DNA from: Chitinophaga sp. CF118
Lineage (GTDB): Bacteria > Bacteroidota > Bacteroidia > Chitinophagales > Chitinophagaceae
Direction of reading: 5' to 3'
DNA: 64,000 nucleotides
Assembly: GCF_900112615.1 (NCBI RefSeq)
Contig: NZ_FOMK01000002.1
Location: forward strand, 124,001 to 188,000
The notes under the pieces were generated by a model. The model was not told the origin of the DNA, searched no databases, and saw nothing but the letters and a program-made list of their open reading frames with translations. Below, in pieces: positions 42,597 through 51,574 of the stretch; position 1 is the first letter of the stretch, and each line of letters starts with the position of its first letter. Position numbers and translations under genes: made by a program.

Positions 42597-43418
42597 ATGG
42601 AAGCATTGCATCACAATTTTACAGGATTTATTATCCTGGCCGTATTGGGCTTACGTCATGGACTAGATCCTGATCATATCACCATCATTGATGGTTATAC
42701 TTACCGGCTGCATTTAACGAAAAGTGTGTGGACACGATGGGTAGGCACTTTATTTACCTTTGGTCATGGCATCATGGTAACAGTGATTGCCCTAACGCTA
42801 TGCATCTTAAAGAATAACTTTGAGATGCCCTCAATGCTGGATATTATTGTAGAGTGGACATCGACAGTGATGCTGTTCTTTATAGGAGTTTCCAATCTGA
42901 TTGCCTTAACACGAAAGCAACAGGGGCAACTTAGTGGTGTGCGGAAATGGTTATTACCCAAATCCTTCAGTAACAACATCAGTCCCTTTACGGTGATTGT
43001 AACCGGTGTGATCTTCGGGTTTATCTTCGATACTTCCTCACAGATAGCGGCCTTTGGTTATGCCATATCAGTGTCCAATCAATGGATTTACGCTATTATT
43101 GGCGGGCTGGTATTTTCGCTGGGGCTGATTATGACCGGCACCTGTGACTCGCTGCTATTGAGTAAACTGTTAAAAACATTTGACCAGAAAAAGATCCAGA
43201 GTCACCGGTTTAAGCTGAATGTACTGATTACGATCATGTGTTTTGCCATTCCTTTTTATAAGGTACTGAGCACAATCAATCCTTCGCTGGAGCTAAGTGA
43301 CCTTCAAAATAATATTGTAGGCCTGACTTTTATTACTATAATCATATCTTTATATACTGATTTATATTTAAGGCATAAATACGCGAAACCAGTATTAACT
43401 GTTCATGGAGACGATTAG
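42597..43418 (+). CDS. NiCoT-family cobalt/nickel permease
   Basis: Imports Co2+ (or Ni2+) across the inner membrane. The 273-residue protein has about seven to eight hydrophobic segments. The family signature in helix II is RHGLDPDHITIIDG (usual RHAxDADHI), followed by LFTFGHGIMVT, then FGFIFDTSSQIAAFG (usual LGFDTATE) and GLIMTGTCDSLLL. Position under the B12 riboswitch and next to cbiX indicates cobalt. It overlaps the next gene by 14 bases. Confidence 0.9.
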   Translation: MEALHHNFTGFIILAVLGLRHGLDPDHITIIDGYTYRLHLTKSVWTRWVGTLFTFGHGIMVTVIALTLCILKNNFEMPSMLDIIVEWTSTVMLFFIGVSNLIALTRKQQGQLSGVRKWLLPKSFSNNISPFTVIVTGVIFGFIFDTSSQIAAFGYAISVSNQWIYAIIGGLVFSLGLIMTGTCDSLLLSKLLKTFDQKKIQSHRFKLNVLITIMCFAIPFYKVLSTINPSLELSDLQNNIVGLTFITIIISLYTDLYLRHKYAKPVLTVHGDD

Positions 43419-44220
43419 TATATTAGGTTGTGGATGGCTCGGGCTACCATTAGCAGAACATCTGTTTCGGGAAGGTCTTTCAGTGAAAGGCTCCGTATCC
43501 CATCCACAAAAGGTTGAATTATTACGACAGAAAGGGATTCTACCCTACGAGATACAAATTACAGACACTGAAATAACCGGGGATGATATTCCCGGTTTTT
43601 TGGCGTCTGATATACTGATCATCAATTTCCCACCTGCCCGCAGGGAGGATATCGTAACTTATCATACCGCACAGATGACGTTATTGATAGATGCGATTAA
43701 AAAGAGTAGTGTACGTTATGTGCTGTTTGTAAGTTCTACGTCGGTATATCCCGAGCTCAACCGGGAGATTACAGAGGCAGATCAGTTTGAGCCTTCGAAA
43801 GGCAGTGGAAAGGCCTTGATAGCGGTGGAGCAGATGTTGCAATCGCAAACTGGTTTTCAGACCACGATATTGCGATTTGCCGGATTGATTGGTTATGATC
43901 GTCAGCCAGGAAGATTTTTAGCAGGGAAAACGAATGTAGAGAATGGAGAATCTCCCATCAATGTAATTCACCAAGATGATTGTATTGCCCTGATTACAGA
44001 GATTATCCGTCAGGGAGCCTGGAATGAGGTTTTCAATGCCTGTTCGGATATCCATCCTACCCGAAAAGAGTTTTATACATTAGCAGCAGAAAAGATAGGA
44101 TTAGTATTGCCAGACTTTGCTCCTTCCGGGAGTAATCAGTTTAAGATCATTAATTCGGATAAGATCAAACATCGTTTAGGTTATTCTTTTAAATATCCTA
44201 ACCCACTCGAAACATTATGA
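43405..44220 (+). CDS. SDR-type NAD(P)-binding protein (YeeZ-like) inside the cobalamin operon
   Basis: A 271-residue extended short-chain dehydrogenase-like protein. The N-terminal dinucleotide loop is SILGCGWLGLPLAEHL (GxGxxG). VLFVSSTSVYPELNREITEA, then TILRFAGLIGYDRQPGRFLA, matches the sugar-nucleotide epimerase/YeeZ-like group. The usual catalytic Tyr-x3-Lys is not obvious. It overlaps the cobalt permease by 14 bases and cbiX by four, so it is translated with them. No step of the known pathway requires it, since precorrin-6A reductase is present as cbiJ. Its role is unknown. Confidence 0.8.
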   Translation: METISILGCGWLGLPLAEHLFREGLSVKGSVSHPQKVELLRQKGILPYEIQITDTEITGDDIPGFLASDILIINFPPARREDIVTYHTAQMTLLIDAIKKSSVRYVLFVSSTSVYPELNREITEADQFEPSKGSGKALIAVEQMLQSQTGFQTTILRFAGLIGYDRQPGRFLAGKTNVENGESPINVIHQDDCIALITEIIRQGAWNEVFNACSDIHPTRKEFYTLAAEKIGLVLPDFAPSGSNQFKIINSDKIKHRLGYSFKYPNPLETL

Positions 44221-45146
44221 AGGGAATATTAATCTGCGGGCATGGCAGCCGCGACCCTGAAGGCGTTGAAGGGTTTAAAGAATTAGTGCGGTTATTGAAA
44301 ATCCGCTATCCGGATAAGGTAGTTGATTATGGATTCCTGGAGTTTTCACATCCGGTATATGCAGCAGCGGTAGAGCGGATGTATGTAGCCGGTGTAAGGG
44401 AAATCATTGCTATTCCTGCAATTCTTTTTGCAGGAGGGCATGCCAAGAATGATATTCCTTTTGAGATGAACACATTACAGGGGCAGTATCCGGATCTGAA
44501 GATTGTGCTGGGCAAACATATCGGCATCACTCCTTCCCTGTTACAGTTGTCGAAAAAGCTGGTGGAACAGGCAGAAGCAACAGCCCAGGAGATAGATAGA
44601 AAAGATGCCTGCCTGCTGGTTGTTGGCAGAGGCACGTCTGACCCGGATGCCAATTCCGACGTTGCAAAGCTCACTCGTTTGTTATGGGAAGGATTGGGTT
44701 TTGGTTTTGCCACAACGGCTTATATCGGGGTTACACAACCTCTTTTAAAGGATTTTCTGCCAGTGGTGGATGTGTTGCCTTACAAACGGGTGATAGTGCT
44801 TCCGGTCTTCTTATTTACCGGTGTGCTGCTTAAAAAGATTTATGCCCAGGTAGATGCATTCAGGGAATTATCTGACAAAGAATTTATTTATACGCGATCA
44901 TATGAGAGTGATGAATTGTTGCTTCAATCATTGGATGATCGTATAGCAGAAGTAGAAACCGGTAATCCGAATATGAATTGCCAGTTGTGTAAATACCGCA
45001 CACAGATTATTGGATTTGAAGATGAAGTAGGCAAAGAGCAGATTGGACATCACCTGGCAGTGAAAGGAATTTTGTTTGAGGAAGACGAGAAAATTGAAGA
45101 TAAAAATACGGTAATAACCAAGTTTAAAAAGATTTTAGGCATCTGA
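44217..45146 (+). CDS. cbiX: Sirohydrochlorin cobaltochelatase, long CbiX
   Basis: Inserts Co2+ into sirohydrochlorin, the first committed step of the early-cobalt route. The 309-residue protein has two chelatase repeats: KGILICGHGSRDPEGVEGFK with FLEFSHPVYAAAV and FAGGHAKNDIPFEM in the first half, and LLVVGRGTSDPDANSDVAKL then LPVFLFTGVLLKK in the second. His9 and the His in GGHAKND are likely metal ligands. The C-terminal MNCQLCKYR has a CxxC, a feature of CbiX proteins with an iron-sulfur site, although no His-rich tail is present. It uses no ATP, so the ChlI/ChlD-like genes downstream are not needed for this enzyme. Confidence 0.95.
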   Translation: MKGILICGHGSRDPEGVEGFKELVRLLKIRYPDKVVDYGFLEFSHPVYAAAVERMYVAGVREIIAIPAILFAGGHAKNDIPFEMNTLQGQYPDLKIVLGKHIGITPSLLQLSKKLVEQAEATAQEIDRKDACLLVVGRGTSDPDANSDVAKLTRLLWEGLGFGFATTAYIGVTQPLLKDFLPVVDVLPYKRVIVLPVFLFTGVLLKKIYAQVDAFRELSDKEFIYTRSYESDELLLQSLDDRIAEVETGNPNMNCQLCKYRTQIIGFEDEVGKEQIGHHLAVKGILFEEDEKIEDKNTVITKFKKILGI

Positions 45147-45838
45147 TGGGGAAGATATATGGCGTATCACTTGGACCGGGAGATCCTTTGCTGATTACAG
45201 TAAAAGGGTTGCAGGTATTGCAGCAGGCAGACAGGATTTATTATCCGGGATCTTTGCTTTCTGATGGAACGACCAGCAGTTATTCGCTGGCCATATTAGA
45301 ACATTATCAGCTTGAGCCCGTTAAATTACGGGGAATGTTCCTGCAAATGTCTGACGATCGTGTTTCCGCAGAACGTACTTATGCAGCAACATTTGCCGAA
45401 ATGCTGGCAGATTATAACAATGGATTGCAGATAGCTTTTGTGAGTGAAGGAGATATTTCGTTCTATAGCACGTTTGCTTATTTATTGAAACATATTCAGC
45501 AGGCGGGATTGAATCTTGAGATTATTGCAGGGGTGCCTTCTTTTATTATGGGAGCAGCGGTGCATCAGTCGCCCTTAGCGATACTAAATGAAAAGATAGC
45601 CATACTTCCACGTATGAAGGATATTGAGACGTTAATGCGATGTATTGAAGAGTTTGAAACGGTGGTATTGATTAAAGTAAGAAGTGTGATCAACGACATA
45701 CTTCCGTTTATTAAGCAGTTGCATATTGTGTATTGCGAGCGGTTAGGAACTTCGCAGCAATATATCACTACAGATATTGAAGATCTGAAGGATAGAGAAA
45801 TACCATATTTTTCATTACTTATATTAAAAAGGATATGA
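45146..45838 (+). CDS. cbiL: (Cobalt-)precorrin-2 C20-methyltransferase
   Basis: Methylates C20 of cobalt-factor II using SAM. The 230-residue protein has the corrin methyltransferase fold: the start GKIYGVSLGPGDPLLITVKG (SAM-binding GxGPGDP motif), RIYYPGSL and then AFVSEGDISFYSTFAYL (the GDxxxY motif) and IIAGVPSFIMGAA. YSTFAYL followed by a glycine-rich loop is typical of CobI/CbiL. It overlaps cbiX by one base (TGATG) and the next gene by four. Confidence 0.95.
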   Translation: MGKIYGVSLGPGDPLLITVKGLQVLQQADRIYYPGSLLSDGTTSSYSLAILEHYQLEPVKLRGMFLQMSDDRVSAERTYAATFAEMLADYNNGLQIAFVSEGDISFYSTFAYLLKHIQQAGLNLEIIAGVPSFIMGAAVHQSPLAILNEKIAILPRMKDIETLMRCIEEFETVVLIKVRSVINDILPFIKQLHIVYCERLGTSQQYITTDIEDLKDREIPYFSLLILKRI

Positions 45839-47187
45839 GGCTGAGTGTAGTAGGCATTGGTCCGGGCGGACAGGATTACATTTTACCGGTAGCACAGCAG
45901 GTATTGGCGGACGCAGATATTGTAATAGGCTATAGCTATTATTTCCAGTTCATACAGCATCTGTTAAAACCGGGTTGTGAATGTATAGGAAAAGATCTCA
46001 CAGAAGAAGAAGCCCGTGCAGTACTGGCGGTAAATTCGTGTGAGCCGGGGAAACATGTGGTAGTGATCAGTTCCGGAGATGCAGGTATTTATGCGATGGC
46101 ATCGCTGGTATATGAGTATGCCAGCACTCGTCCGGATAAAGATCTTGATTTACAAACGATACCGGGCATCAGTGCTTTCATTGCTTCAGCAGGAAAGCTG
46201 GGAGCTCCTTTGGGGCATGACTTCTGTTGCATTTCCCTATCGGATTTAATGACGCCGTGGACGACTATTGAAAAGCGGATTCATGCAGCAGCCACGGGCG
46301 ACTTCGTTACCTCTCTTTATAATCCGAGAAGTAAAAAAAGGCATTGGCAGCTGGCACGTTTTAAGGAAATATTCTTACAACATAGGGAACCGGAAACACC
46401 GGTAGCCATTGTACGGCAGGTAACCAGACCCGAAGAGCAGATTATCATTACTACTCTGGAGGAGTTTAATGTGGAGCAGGTGGATATGTTTTCTCTTGTG
46501 ATGATTGGCAATTCGCAAACGTATCAATTTAAGAACTTCCTGGTAACACCACGGGGTTACCTTGCACGTAAGCCACAGACGGGGCAGGAAATACAGGATG
46601 AAAGTTTCCGGCAGATAACATCGGAACTTCATCGTACGGATGTCAGCGCAGCCGATCAATGGGCTATTACCCGCTGTATCCATACGACGGCAGATTTTGA
46701 GTATGAAGATTTGTACCTGTCTAATAAAGATGCGATCCTTCAATGGCATAACTATTTAAAGAACGGCGGAACAGTGGTAACGGATGTAACGATGGTACAG
46801 AGTGGTATTACCAAAGAGTTCATCAATCGTTATAATGTACCAGTATTTTGTTACCTGAATGATGAAGGCACTATTCCTTTAGCGGAAAAAGAGGGGCTTA
46901 CCCGTAGTCAGGCGGGGATGCGGATTGCGGTAGAGAAACATCCCAATGCGTTGTTTGTAGTAGGTAATGCTCCTACAGCATTGTTTGAGTTATGTGATCA
47001 ATTGCAGGACGGAAATTTTACCCCGGCAGGCATTATCGGAGCACCTGTAGGATTTGTCAATGTGGTGGAATCAAAGTTGAAATTACAGGCAATGAAACAG
47101 GTGCCTTATGTAATTATCAAAGGTCGGAAAGGTGGCAGCAACGTAGCTGCCAGTATTGTTAATGCAGCTTTTACAGTACAATCATGA
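45835..47187 (+). CDS. cbiH-cbiC: Fusion of precorrin-3B C17-methyltransferase and precorrin-8X methylmutase
   Basis: Two pathway enzymes in one 450-residue chain. Residues 1 to about 245 are CbiH/CobJ, the ring-contracting methyltransferase: LSVVGIGPGGQDYILPVAQQ, then SSGDAGIYAMASLVYEYA and TPWTTIEKRIHAAATGDFVT with LYNPRSKKRHWQL. Residues 255-450 are CbiC/CobH, the methyl-migrating mutase: ITRCIHTTADFEYEDLY (the catalytic His), TVVTDVTMVQSGI, then VVGNAPTALFEL and AGIIGAPVGFVNVVESK. The fusion couples step C17 methylation with the later 8X rearrangement. It overlaps bluB by four bases. Confidence 0.95.
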   Translation: MRLSVVGIGPGGQDYILPVAQQVLADADIVIGYSYYFQFIQHLLKPGCECIGKDLTEEEARAVLAVNSCEPGKHVVVISSGDAGIYAMASLVYEYASTRPDKDLDLQTIPGISAFIASAGKLGAPLGHDFCCISLSDLMTPWTTIEKRIHAAATGDFVTSLYNPRSKKRHWQLARFKEIFLQHREPETPVAIVRQVTRPEEQIIITTLEEFNVEQVDMFSLVMIGNSQTYQFKNFLVTPRGYLARKPQTGQEIQDESFRQITSELHRTDVSAADQWAITRCIHTTADFEYEDLYLSNKDAILQWHNYLKNGGTVVTDVTMVQSGITKEFINRYNVPVFCYLNDEGTIPLAEKEGLTRSQAGMRIAVEKHPNALFVVGNAPTALFELCDQLQDGNFTPAGIIGAPVGFVNVVESKLKLQAMKQVPYVIIKGRKGGSNVAASIVNAAFTVQS

Positions 47188-47834
47188 CAACAGGAAAGAT
47201 GTTTACAGAGAAGGAGGCCGAACTGTTGGAAGAATTTATTCTAAACAGAAGAGACGTTCGTGGTAATCGTTTTTTAGATAAAGCGGTAGAAGATGAAATA
47301 CTGGAAAGGCTCATATTTGTTGCATTGAATGCACCATCAGTAGGCTTTTCACAACCCTGGGAATTTGTAATTGTCAAAGATCCTGTTATTAAAGAGCAGA
47401 TAAAACAAACTTTCAACGAAGAAAATAACAAGGCTTCTGCATGTTTCAATGACGAAAAGCAACAGGAATATATCAGGTTAAAGTTAGAAGGAATAATAGA
47501 AGCACCGGTTAATATCGCGGTATTTTATAAGCCATCAACGGGGCCGGTACTGGGGCAGACAAGCATGGAAGAAGTTGGGCTGTACAGTGTAGTATGTGCT
47601 ATTCAGAATATGTGGTTAATGGCAAGAGCGCTGAATATTGGAATGGGTTGGGTGAGTATTTTAGATCCTGAAAAAGTGAAAAAGATCCTGCATGCACCTG
47701 ATAGTAATAAACTGGTTGCATATTTATGTATCGGGTATGTAGACAAGTTTTCCGAGCGGCCGGAACTGGAAATATTACACTGGGAAAAAAGAAAGGAAAA
47801 AGAAGCAGTCGTTTTTTTTGACCGCTATAAATAG
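47184..47834 (+). CDS. bluB: 5,6-dimethylbenzimidazole synthase
   Basis: Makes the lower ligand DMB by O2-dependent breakdown of FMNH2. A 216-residue nitroreductase-fold protein. RRDVRGNRFLDKAV is the FMN-phosphate binding start, followed by ALNAPSVGFSQPWEFVIVKD with the PSVG/QPW marker of BluB rather than ordinary nitroreductases, and GPVLGQTSMEEVGLYSVVCA then ALNIGMGWVSILDPEKV. Its position inside the operon confirms the role. The enzyme needs oxygen although the ring is built by the early-cobalt route. Confidence 0.95.
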   Translation: MTTGKMFTEKEAELLEEFILNRRDVRGNRFLDKAVEDEILERLIFVALNAPSVGFSQPWEFVIVKDPVIKEQIKQTFNEENNKASACFNDEKQQEYIRLKLEGIIEAPVNIAVFYKPSTGPVLGQTSMEEVGLYSVVCAIQNMWLMARALNIGMGWVSILDPEKVKKILHAPDSNKLVAYLCIGYVDKFSERPELEILHWEKRKEKEAVVFFDRYK

Positions 47835-47837
47835 AAA

Positions 47838-49016
47838 ATGAAGTACATCGTAATCGGCATATCAAACAATCCTGCTTTCGTCCTTACAGATGAAATAAAG
47901 GAGTTATTGCCATTACATAAGATATTCTCGGGAGGCAGGAGACATTATGAGCTGATACAACAGCATTTGCCTTCAGGCCATCAGTGGATTGACATTAAAA
48001 GTGAGATGGGGCAATTGTTTGCGCAGTATAAACAACTTGACGAAACGATTGTGGTATTTGCTTCCGGAGATCCTTTATTCTATGGTTTTGCCAATACAAT
48101 TAAAAAGTTTCATCCTGAAGCGGCATTAAAAGTATATCCTCATTTCAATAGTTTACAGGTATTATGTCACCGCTCTAATATTGATTACCGGGAACTCAGT
48201 AATACATCCGTACATGGCCGCACCTGGGATGAACTTGATACGGCGCTTATTTCCCAGAAAAAATTGATTGGCGTACTGACGGATGGAGTGAAGAATCCTG
48301 CATCAATTGCTGAAAGGCTGTTGGAATACGGTTTTGATAACTACCGGATGATTGTAGGAGAAGCGCTGGAGGGACCGCAGGAAGTGATCAGGGAGTTATC
48401 TCTTACTTCCGCAAGAGATAGCAGCTTTCATACATTGAATTGTGTGTTGCTGGTAAATACGTTTACAAAACATAAGGCATTGGGGATTGCTGATGATCAG
48501 TTTTCGGGATTGGAGAACCGTCCGAATATGATTACTAAAATGCCTATTCGTTTAGTAAGTCTTTCGCAGTTGGATTTATATAACCGTACAACTTTCTGGG
48601 ATATTGGATTTTGTACGGGCTCTGTTTGTATTGAAGCTAAGAAACAGTTCCCTGCTTTACAGGTGACGGCTTTTGAAAAACGGCCGGAATGCAGTGAGCT
48701 ATTTGATATGAACACCCGCAGGCATTGTGCTCCCGGTATTACAAAAGTAATGGGAGATATTTTCTCTGCTGAATTACCAGCTTCTGTAGATGCAGTATTT
48801 ATTGGCGGGCATGGCAACAGGCTACTGGAATTGATTTTATTGATTGATAAACATCTTGTACCTAAGGGCCGGCTGGTAATGAATGCAGTGAAAGTGGAAA
48901 GTAAAGAACAATTTATAGCAGCAATAGCACAGCTGGACTACCATTTACAGGAACCGGTTGTAATAACAGTAGACGATCATAACCCCATCACCATATTAAC
49001 GGCAGAAAAAAATTAA
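47838..49016 (+). CDS. cbiET: Precorrin-6Y/cobalt-precorrin-7 C5,15-methyltransferase, fused CbiE-CbiT
   Basis: Methylates C5 and C15 and decarboxylates the C12 acetate. The 392-residue protein has an N-terminal CbiE domain (about 1-200: IFSGGRRHYELIQQHLPSGH, FASGDPLFYGFANTI). Its C-terminal CbiT domain (about 205-392) is a class I SAM methyltransferase: RSLSQLDLY-like start, TTFWDIGFCTGSVCIEAK (SAM loop), VTAFEKRPECSELF and DAVFIGGHGNRLLELI. This is the CobL arrangement. It starts three bases after bluB. Confidence 0.95.
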   Translation: MKYIVIGISNNPAFVLTDEIKELLPLHKIFSGGRRHYELIQQHLPSGHQWIDIKSEMGQLFAQYKQLDETIVVFASGDPLFYGFANTIKKFHPEAALKVYPHFNSLQVLCHRSNIDYRELSNTSVHGRTWDELDTALISQKKLIGVLTDGVKNPASIAERLLEYGFDNYRMIVGEALEGPQEVIRELSLTSARDSSFHTLNCVLLVNTFTKHKALGIADDQFSGLENRPNMITKMPIRLVSLSQLDLYNRTTFWDIGFCTGSVCIEAKKQFPALQVTAFEKRPECSELFDMNTRRHCAPGITKVMGDIFSAELPASVDAVFIGGHGNRLLELILLIDKHLVPKGRLVMNAVKVESKEQFIAAIAQLDYHLQEPVVITVDDHNPITILTAEKN

Positions 49017-49017
49017 C

Positions 49018-50832
49018 ATGAGTAATACAGCGATTATAGCGAGTACTGACAAAGGAGTAACACTGGGTTTACGGATTCAGAAAGAGTTCTCTAAATCTGT
49101 ATTGGTAAGTACACGGTTGAATAATATTGAAAGCATTGCCGGATTTTTAGAGAGTAATTTCTCAAAATTTGATACACTTATATTTATCGGAACGTTGGGT
49201 ATTTGTGTAAGAAGCATTGCACCTTATCTCAAAGATAAGAAGGAAGATCCCGCTGTAATCAATCTGGATGATAATGGCACTTTTGTGCAGTCGGTCGTAT
49301 CCGGGCATATTGGCGGAGCGAATGCGCTTGCACGGAAAATAGCCAATGCCATTGGGGCACAGCCGGTGATTACCACCTCCAGCGATTTGCAGGAGCTTTG
49401 GGCATTGGATACTTTAGCGGCGCAATTTAACTGGAAAGCGGATAGTGATCTGAATAAGATCATCTCACTGTTTGTGAACAACAGGCCTACGGTTTTATTA
49501 CTCGACATTAAAGATAAGGGAACACAGTATCTGGAAAAAAGCAAACCGGCCTTTGTAGATTGTTATTATAACATTGACCAGATAGATTTTTCTCAATACG
49601 AATTGTTTATTGCTGTTACCTATAAAACTTATACCGTTTCGATACCTGCTTTATATTATTATGCACCTGTATTGAATATCGGCATGGGATGTTCCCGTGA
49701 TATCGAAACGGAACTGTTATCCGCTTCTTTTCAGGAACAGATGCAGCAACATCAGTTAGCCGTAGCATCGGTAAAGGCGCTGGGGTCTATTGATGTGAAA
49801 CATGATGAAACCGCGTTTATTGAATTAGCCGCGGAGCTTCATGTTCCATTTGTAACTTATACGGCAGATGAGCTCAACTCTCAGACTGTGATTAATCCGT
49901 CTGAAGTAGTGATGTCTAAACTAGGTGTACATAGTGTATCAGAAGCATCGGCTATGTTATTGTCCGGCAATAAAGAACTGGTCCTGGAGAAGCAAAAGAT
50001 TTCGCTGGCATCCGGCAAGAAACACACCATTGCAGTGGCTGTTGACAAACAGGTTTTACGAAAGGCTGTAGTAGCCATTGTAGGTGCTGGTCCGGGGGAT
50101 GCGGAACTTATCAGCGTAAAGGGTAAACAATTACTGGAAGAAGCAGATCTGATATTATATGCAGGTAGTCTTATTCCTGAAGAGCTGACCCATTACGCCA
50201 AACAGGGAGCTATTATCAGGAATTCAGCCAGTATGACACTGGAAGACCAGGTAACACTGATGGACGAACATTATCTTAAAGGACATCTTATTGTAAGATT
50301 GCAATCGGGCGACCCGTCCATATATGGCGCTATACAAGAGCAGATGACGATTTTTGATGAGAAAGGAATGGACTATTATATTATTCCGGGCATCTCTTCT
50401 TTCCAGGCCGCCGCAGCATATTTAAAGTCGGAGTTTACTATTCCGGAAGTAGTGCAGAGTATTATACTTACACGGGGAGCAGGTAAAACACCATTACCGG
50501 AGAATGAGAAGCTGAATGAGATGGCAAAACATAAAGCGACGATGTGTATCTTCCTGAGTGCAACTATTGCCAAATCTGTACAGGAACAATTATTGGAACA
50601 TTATGAACCAGAGACGCCTGTAGCTGTATTATACAGGGTAACCTGGAAAGATGAAGAAGTGTATACCGGGCAGTTAAAAGATCTCGCTCAAATCATTCGT
50701 GAAAATAAGCTTACGTTAACTACACTGGTGATTGTAGGTGCGGCAATTGGTGCGAGAAAAAATCGTTCACATTTGTATAGTCCGGAATGGAAACATACTT
50801 TCAGAACAGGTAAAGAAGTAAGAATATCATAA
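49018..50832 (+). CDS. cbiG-cbiF: Fusion of CbiG (cobalt-precorrin-5A hydrolase) and CbiF/CobM (C11-methyltransferase)
   Basis: A 604-residue bifunctional protein. Residues 1 to about 340 are CbiG, which opens the delta-lactone: the N-terminal part KFDTLIFIGTLGICVRSIAP and VVSGHIGGANALARKIANAI, the central region, and the C-terminal domain LNIGMGCSRDIETELLSASF, then VKHDETAFIELAAELHVPFV. Residues 348-600 are CbiF: VVAIVGAGPGDAELISVKGK, then ILYAGSLIPEELTHYAK, RLQSGDPSIYGAIQEQM and YYIIPGISSFQAAAAYL. CbiG is a hallmark of the early-cobalt pathway. The order fits two consecutive reactions, with methylation at C11 preceding lactone opening. Confidence 0.96.
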   Translation: MSNTAIIASTDKGVTLGLRIQKEFSKSVLVSTRLNNIESIAGFLESNFSKFDTLIFIGTLGICVRSIAPYLKDKKEDPAVINLDDNGTFVQSVVSGHIGGANALARKIANAIGAQPVITTSSDLQELWALDTLAAQFNWKADSDLNKIISLFVNNRPTVLLLDIKDKGTQYLEKSKPAFVDCYYNIDQIDFSQYELFIAVTYKTYTVSIPALYYYAPVLNIGMGCSRDIETELLSASFQEQMQQHQLAVASVKALGSIDVKHDETAFIELAAELHVPFVTYTADELNSQTVINPSEVVMSKLGVHSVSEASAMLLSGNKELVLEKQKISLASGKKHTIAVAVDKQVLRKAVVAIVGAGPGDAELISVKGKQLLEEADLILYAGSLIPEELTHYAKQGAIIRNSASMTLEDQVTLMDEHYLKGHLIVRLQSGDPSIYGAIQEQMTIFDEKGMDYYIIPGISSFQAAAAYLKSEFTIPEVVQSIILTRGAGKTPLPENEKLNEMAKHKATMCIFLSATIAKSVQEQLLEHYEPETPVAVLYRVTWKDEEVYTGQLKDLAQIIRENKLTLTTLVIVGAAIGARKNRSHLYSPEWKHTFRTGKEVRIS

Positions 50833-50833
50833 G

Positions 50834-51574
50834 ATGATTTTAGTATTTGGCGGAACAACAGAAGGCAAAAAAGTAGCTGGTATTCTTGAGAAATCGGGGT
50901 ATCAGTTTTGTTATTCCACCAAGACTGAGATTGATTTTCAACCAGGGGAATATAGATTCGGAGCGTTTATTAAAGAGCGTTTAGAAGAGTTTTGTATACA
51001 GCATGGTGTAGAGGTAATTGTACATGCCAGTCATCCATTTGCAGAAGAGTTGCATCAAACAATTCATCTGGCGGCAAAGGTACCTGTATTACGTTTTGAA
51101 CGGGCTTATCCGGAACGGTATCATCATCCACTGATAAAATATTTCTCCTCCTACCCTGCTGTAATAACTTATTTAGAAGAGAAAAATGTAGAGGGGCTGT
51201 TAGCTTTAACGGGTGTGCAGACTATAGAAAAATTAAAGCCTTACTGGGAAAAACATAAAACAGTTTTCAGGATTCTACCTAGAGAGAGTTCTGTTGTACT
51301 TGCAGAAAAGGCGGGGTTTCCAAAAGAGAACCTGATCCTGGAAATGCCGGGTGATGATATAGTACACGAACTGGCTATCATCAACAGTAATAATATTCAA
51401 TGCATTCTTACAAAGGAAAGCGGAGAATCTGGTTTTTTATCGGTTAAGATTGCCGCTGCCCTACAGGCAGGCATTCCTATCCTGATTATTGAACGCCCTG
51501 CATTACCGGAAACATTTATCCCGGTACATAACGAAGAAGAGCTTTTATTTCAATTAAATCAATTGTTGAAATGA
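50834..51574 (+). CDS. cbiJ: (Cobalt-)precorrin-6A reductase
   Basis: Reduces the macrocycle of cobalt-precorrin-6A with a nicotinamide cofactor. The 246-residue protein starts MILVFGGTTEGKKVAGILEK, the conserved CobK/CbiJ nucleotide-binding start. VEVIVHASHPFAEELHQTIH and VPVLRFERAYPERY follow, then LLALTGVQTIEKLKPYWEKH and ILTKESGESGFLSVKIAAAL, all family blocks. It lies one base after the cbiGF stop and overlaps cbiD by four bases. Confidence 0.95.
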   Translation: MILVFGGTTEGKKVAGILEKSGYQFCYSTKTEIDFQPGEYRFGAFIKERLEEFCIQHGVEVIVHASHPFAEELHQTIHLAAKVPVLRFERAYPERYHHPLIKYFSSYPAVITYLEEKNVEGLLALTGVQTIEKLKPYWEKHKTVFRILPRESSVVLAEKAGFPKENLILEMPGDDIVHELAIINSNNIQCILTKESGESGFLSVKIAAALQAGIPILIIERPALPETFIPVHNEEELLFQLNQLLK

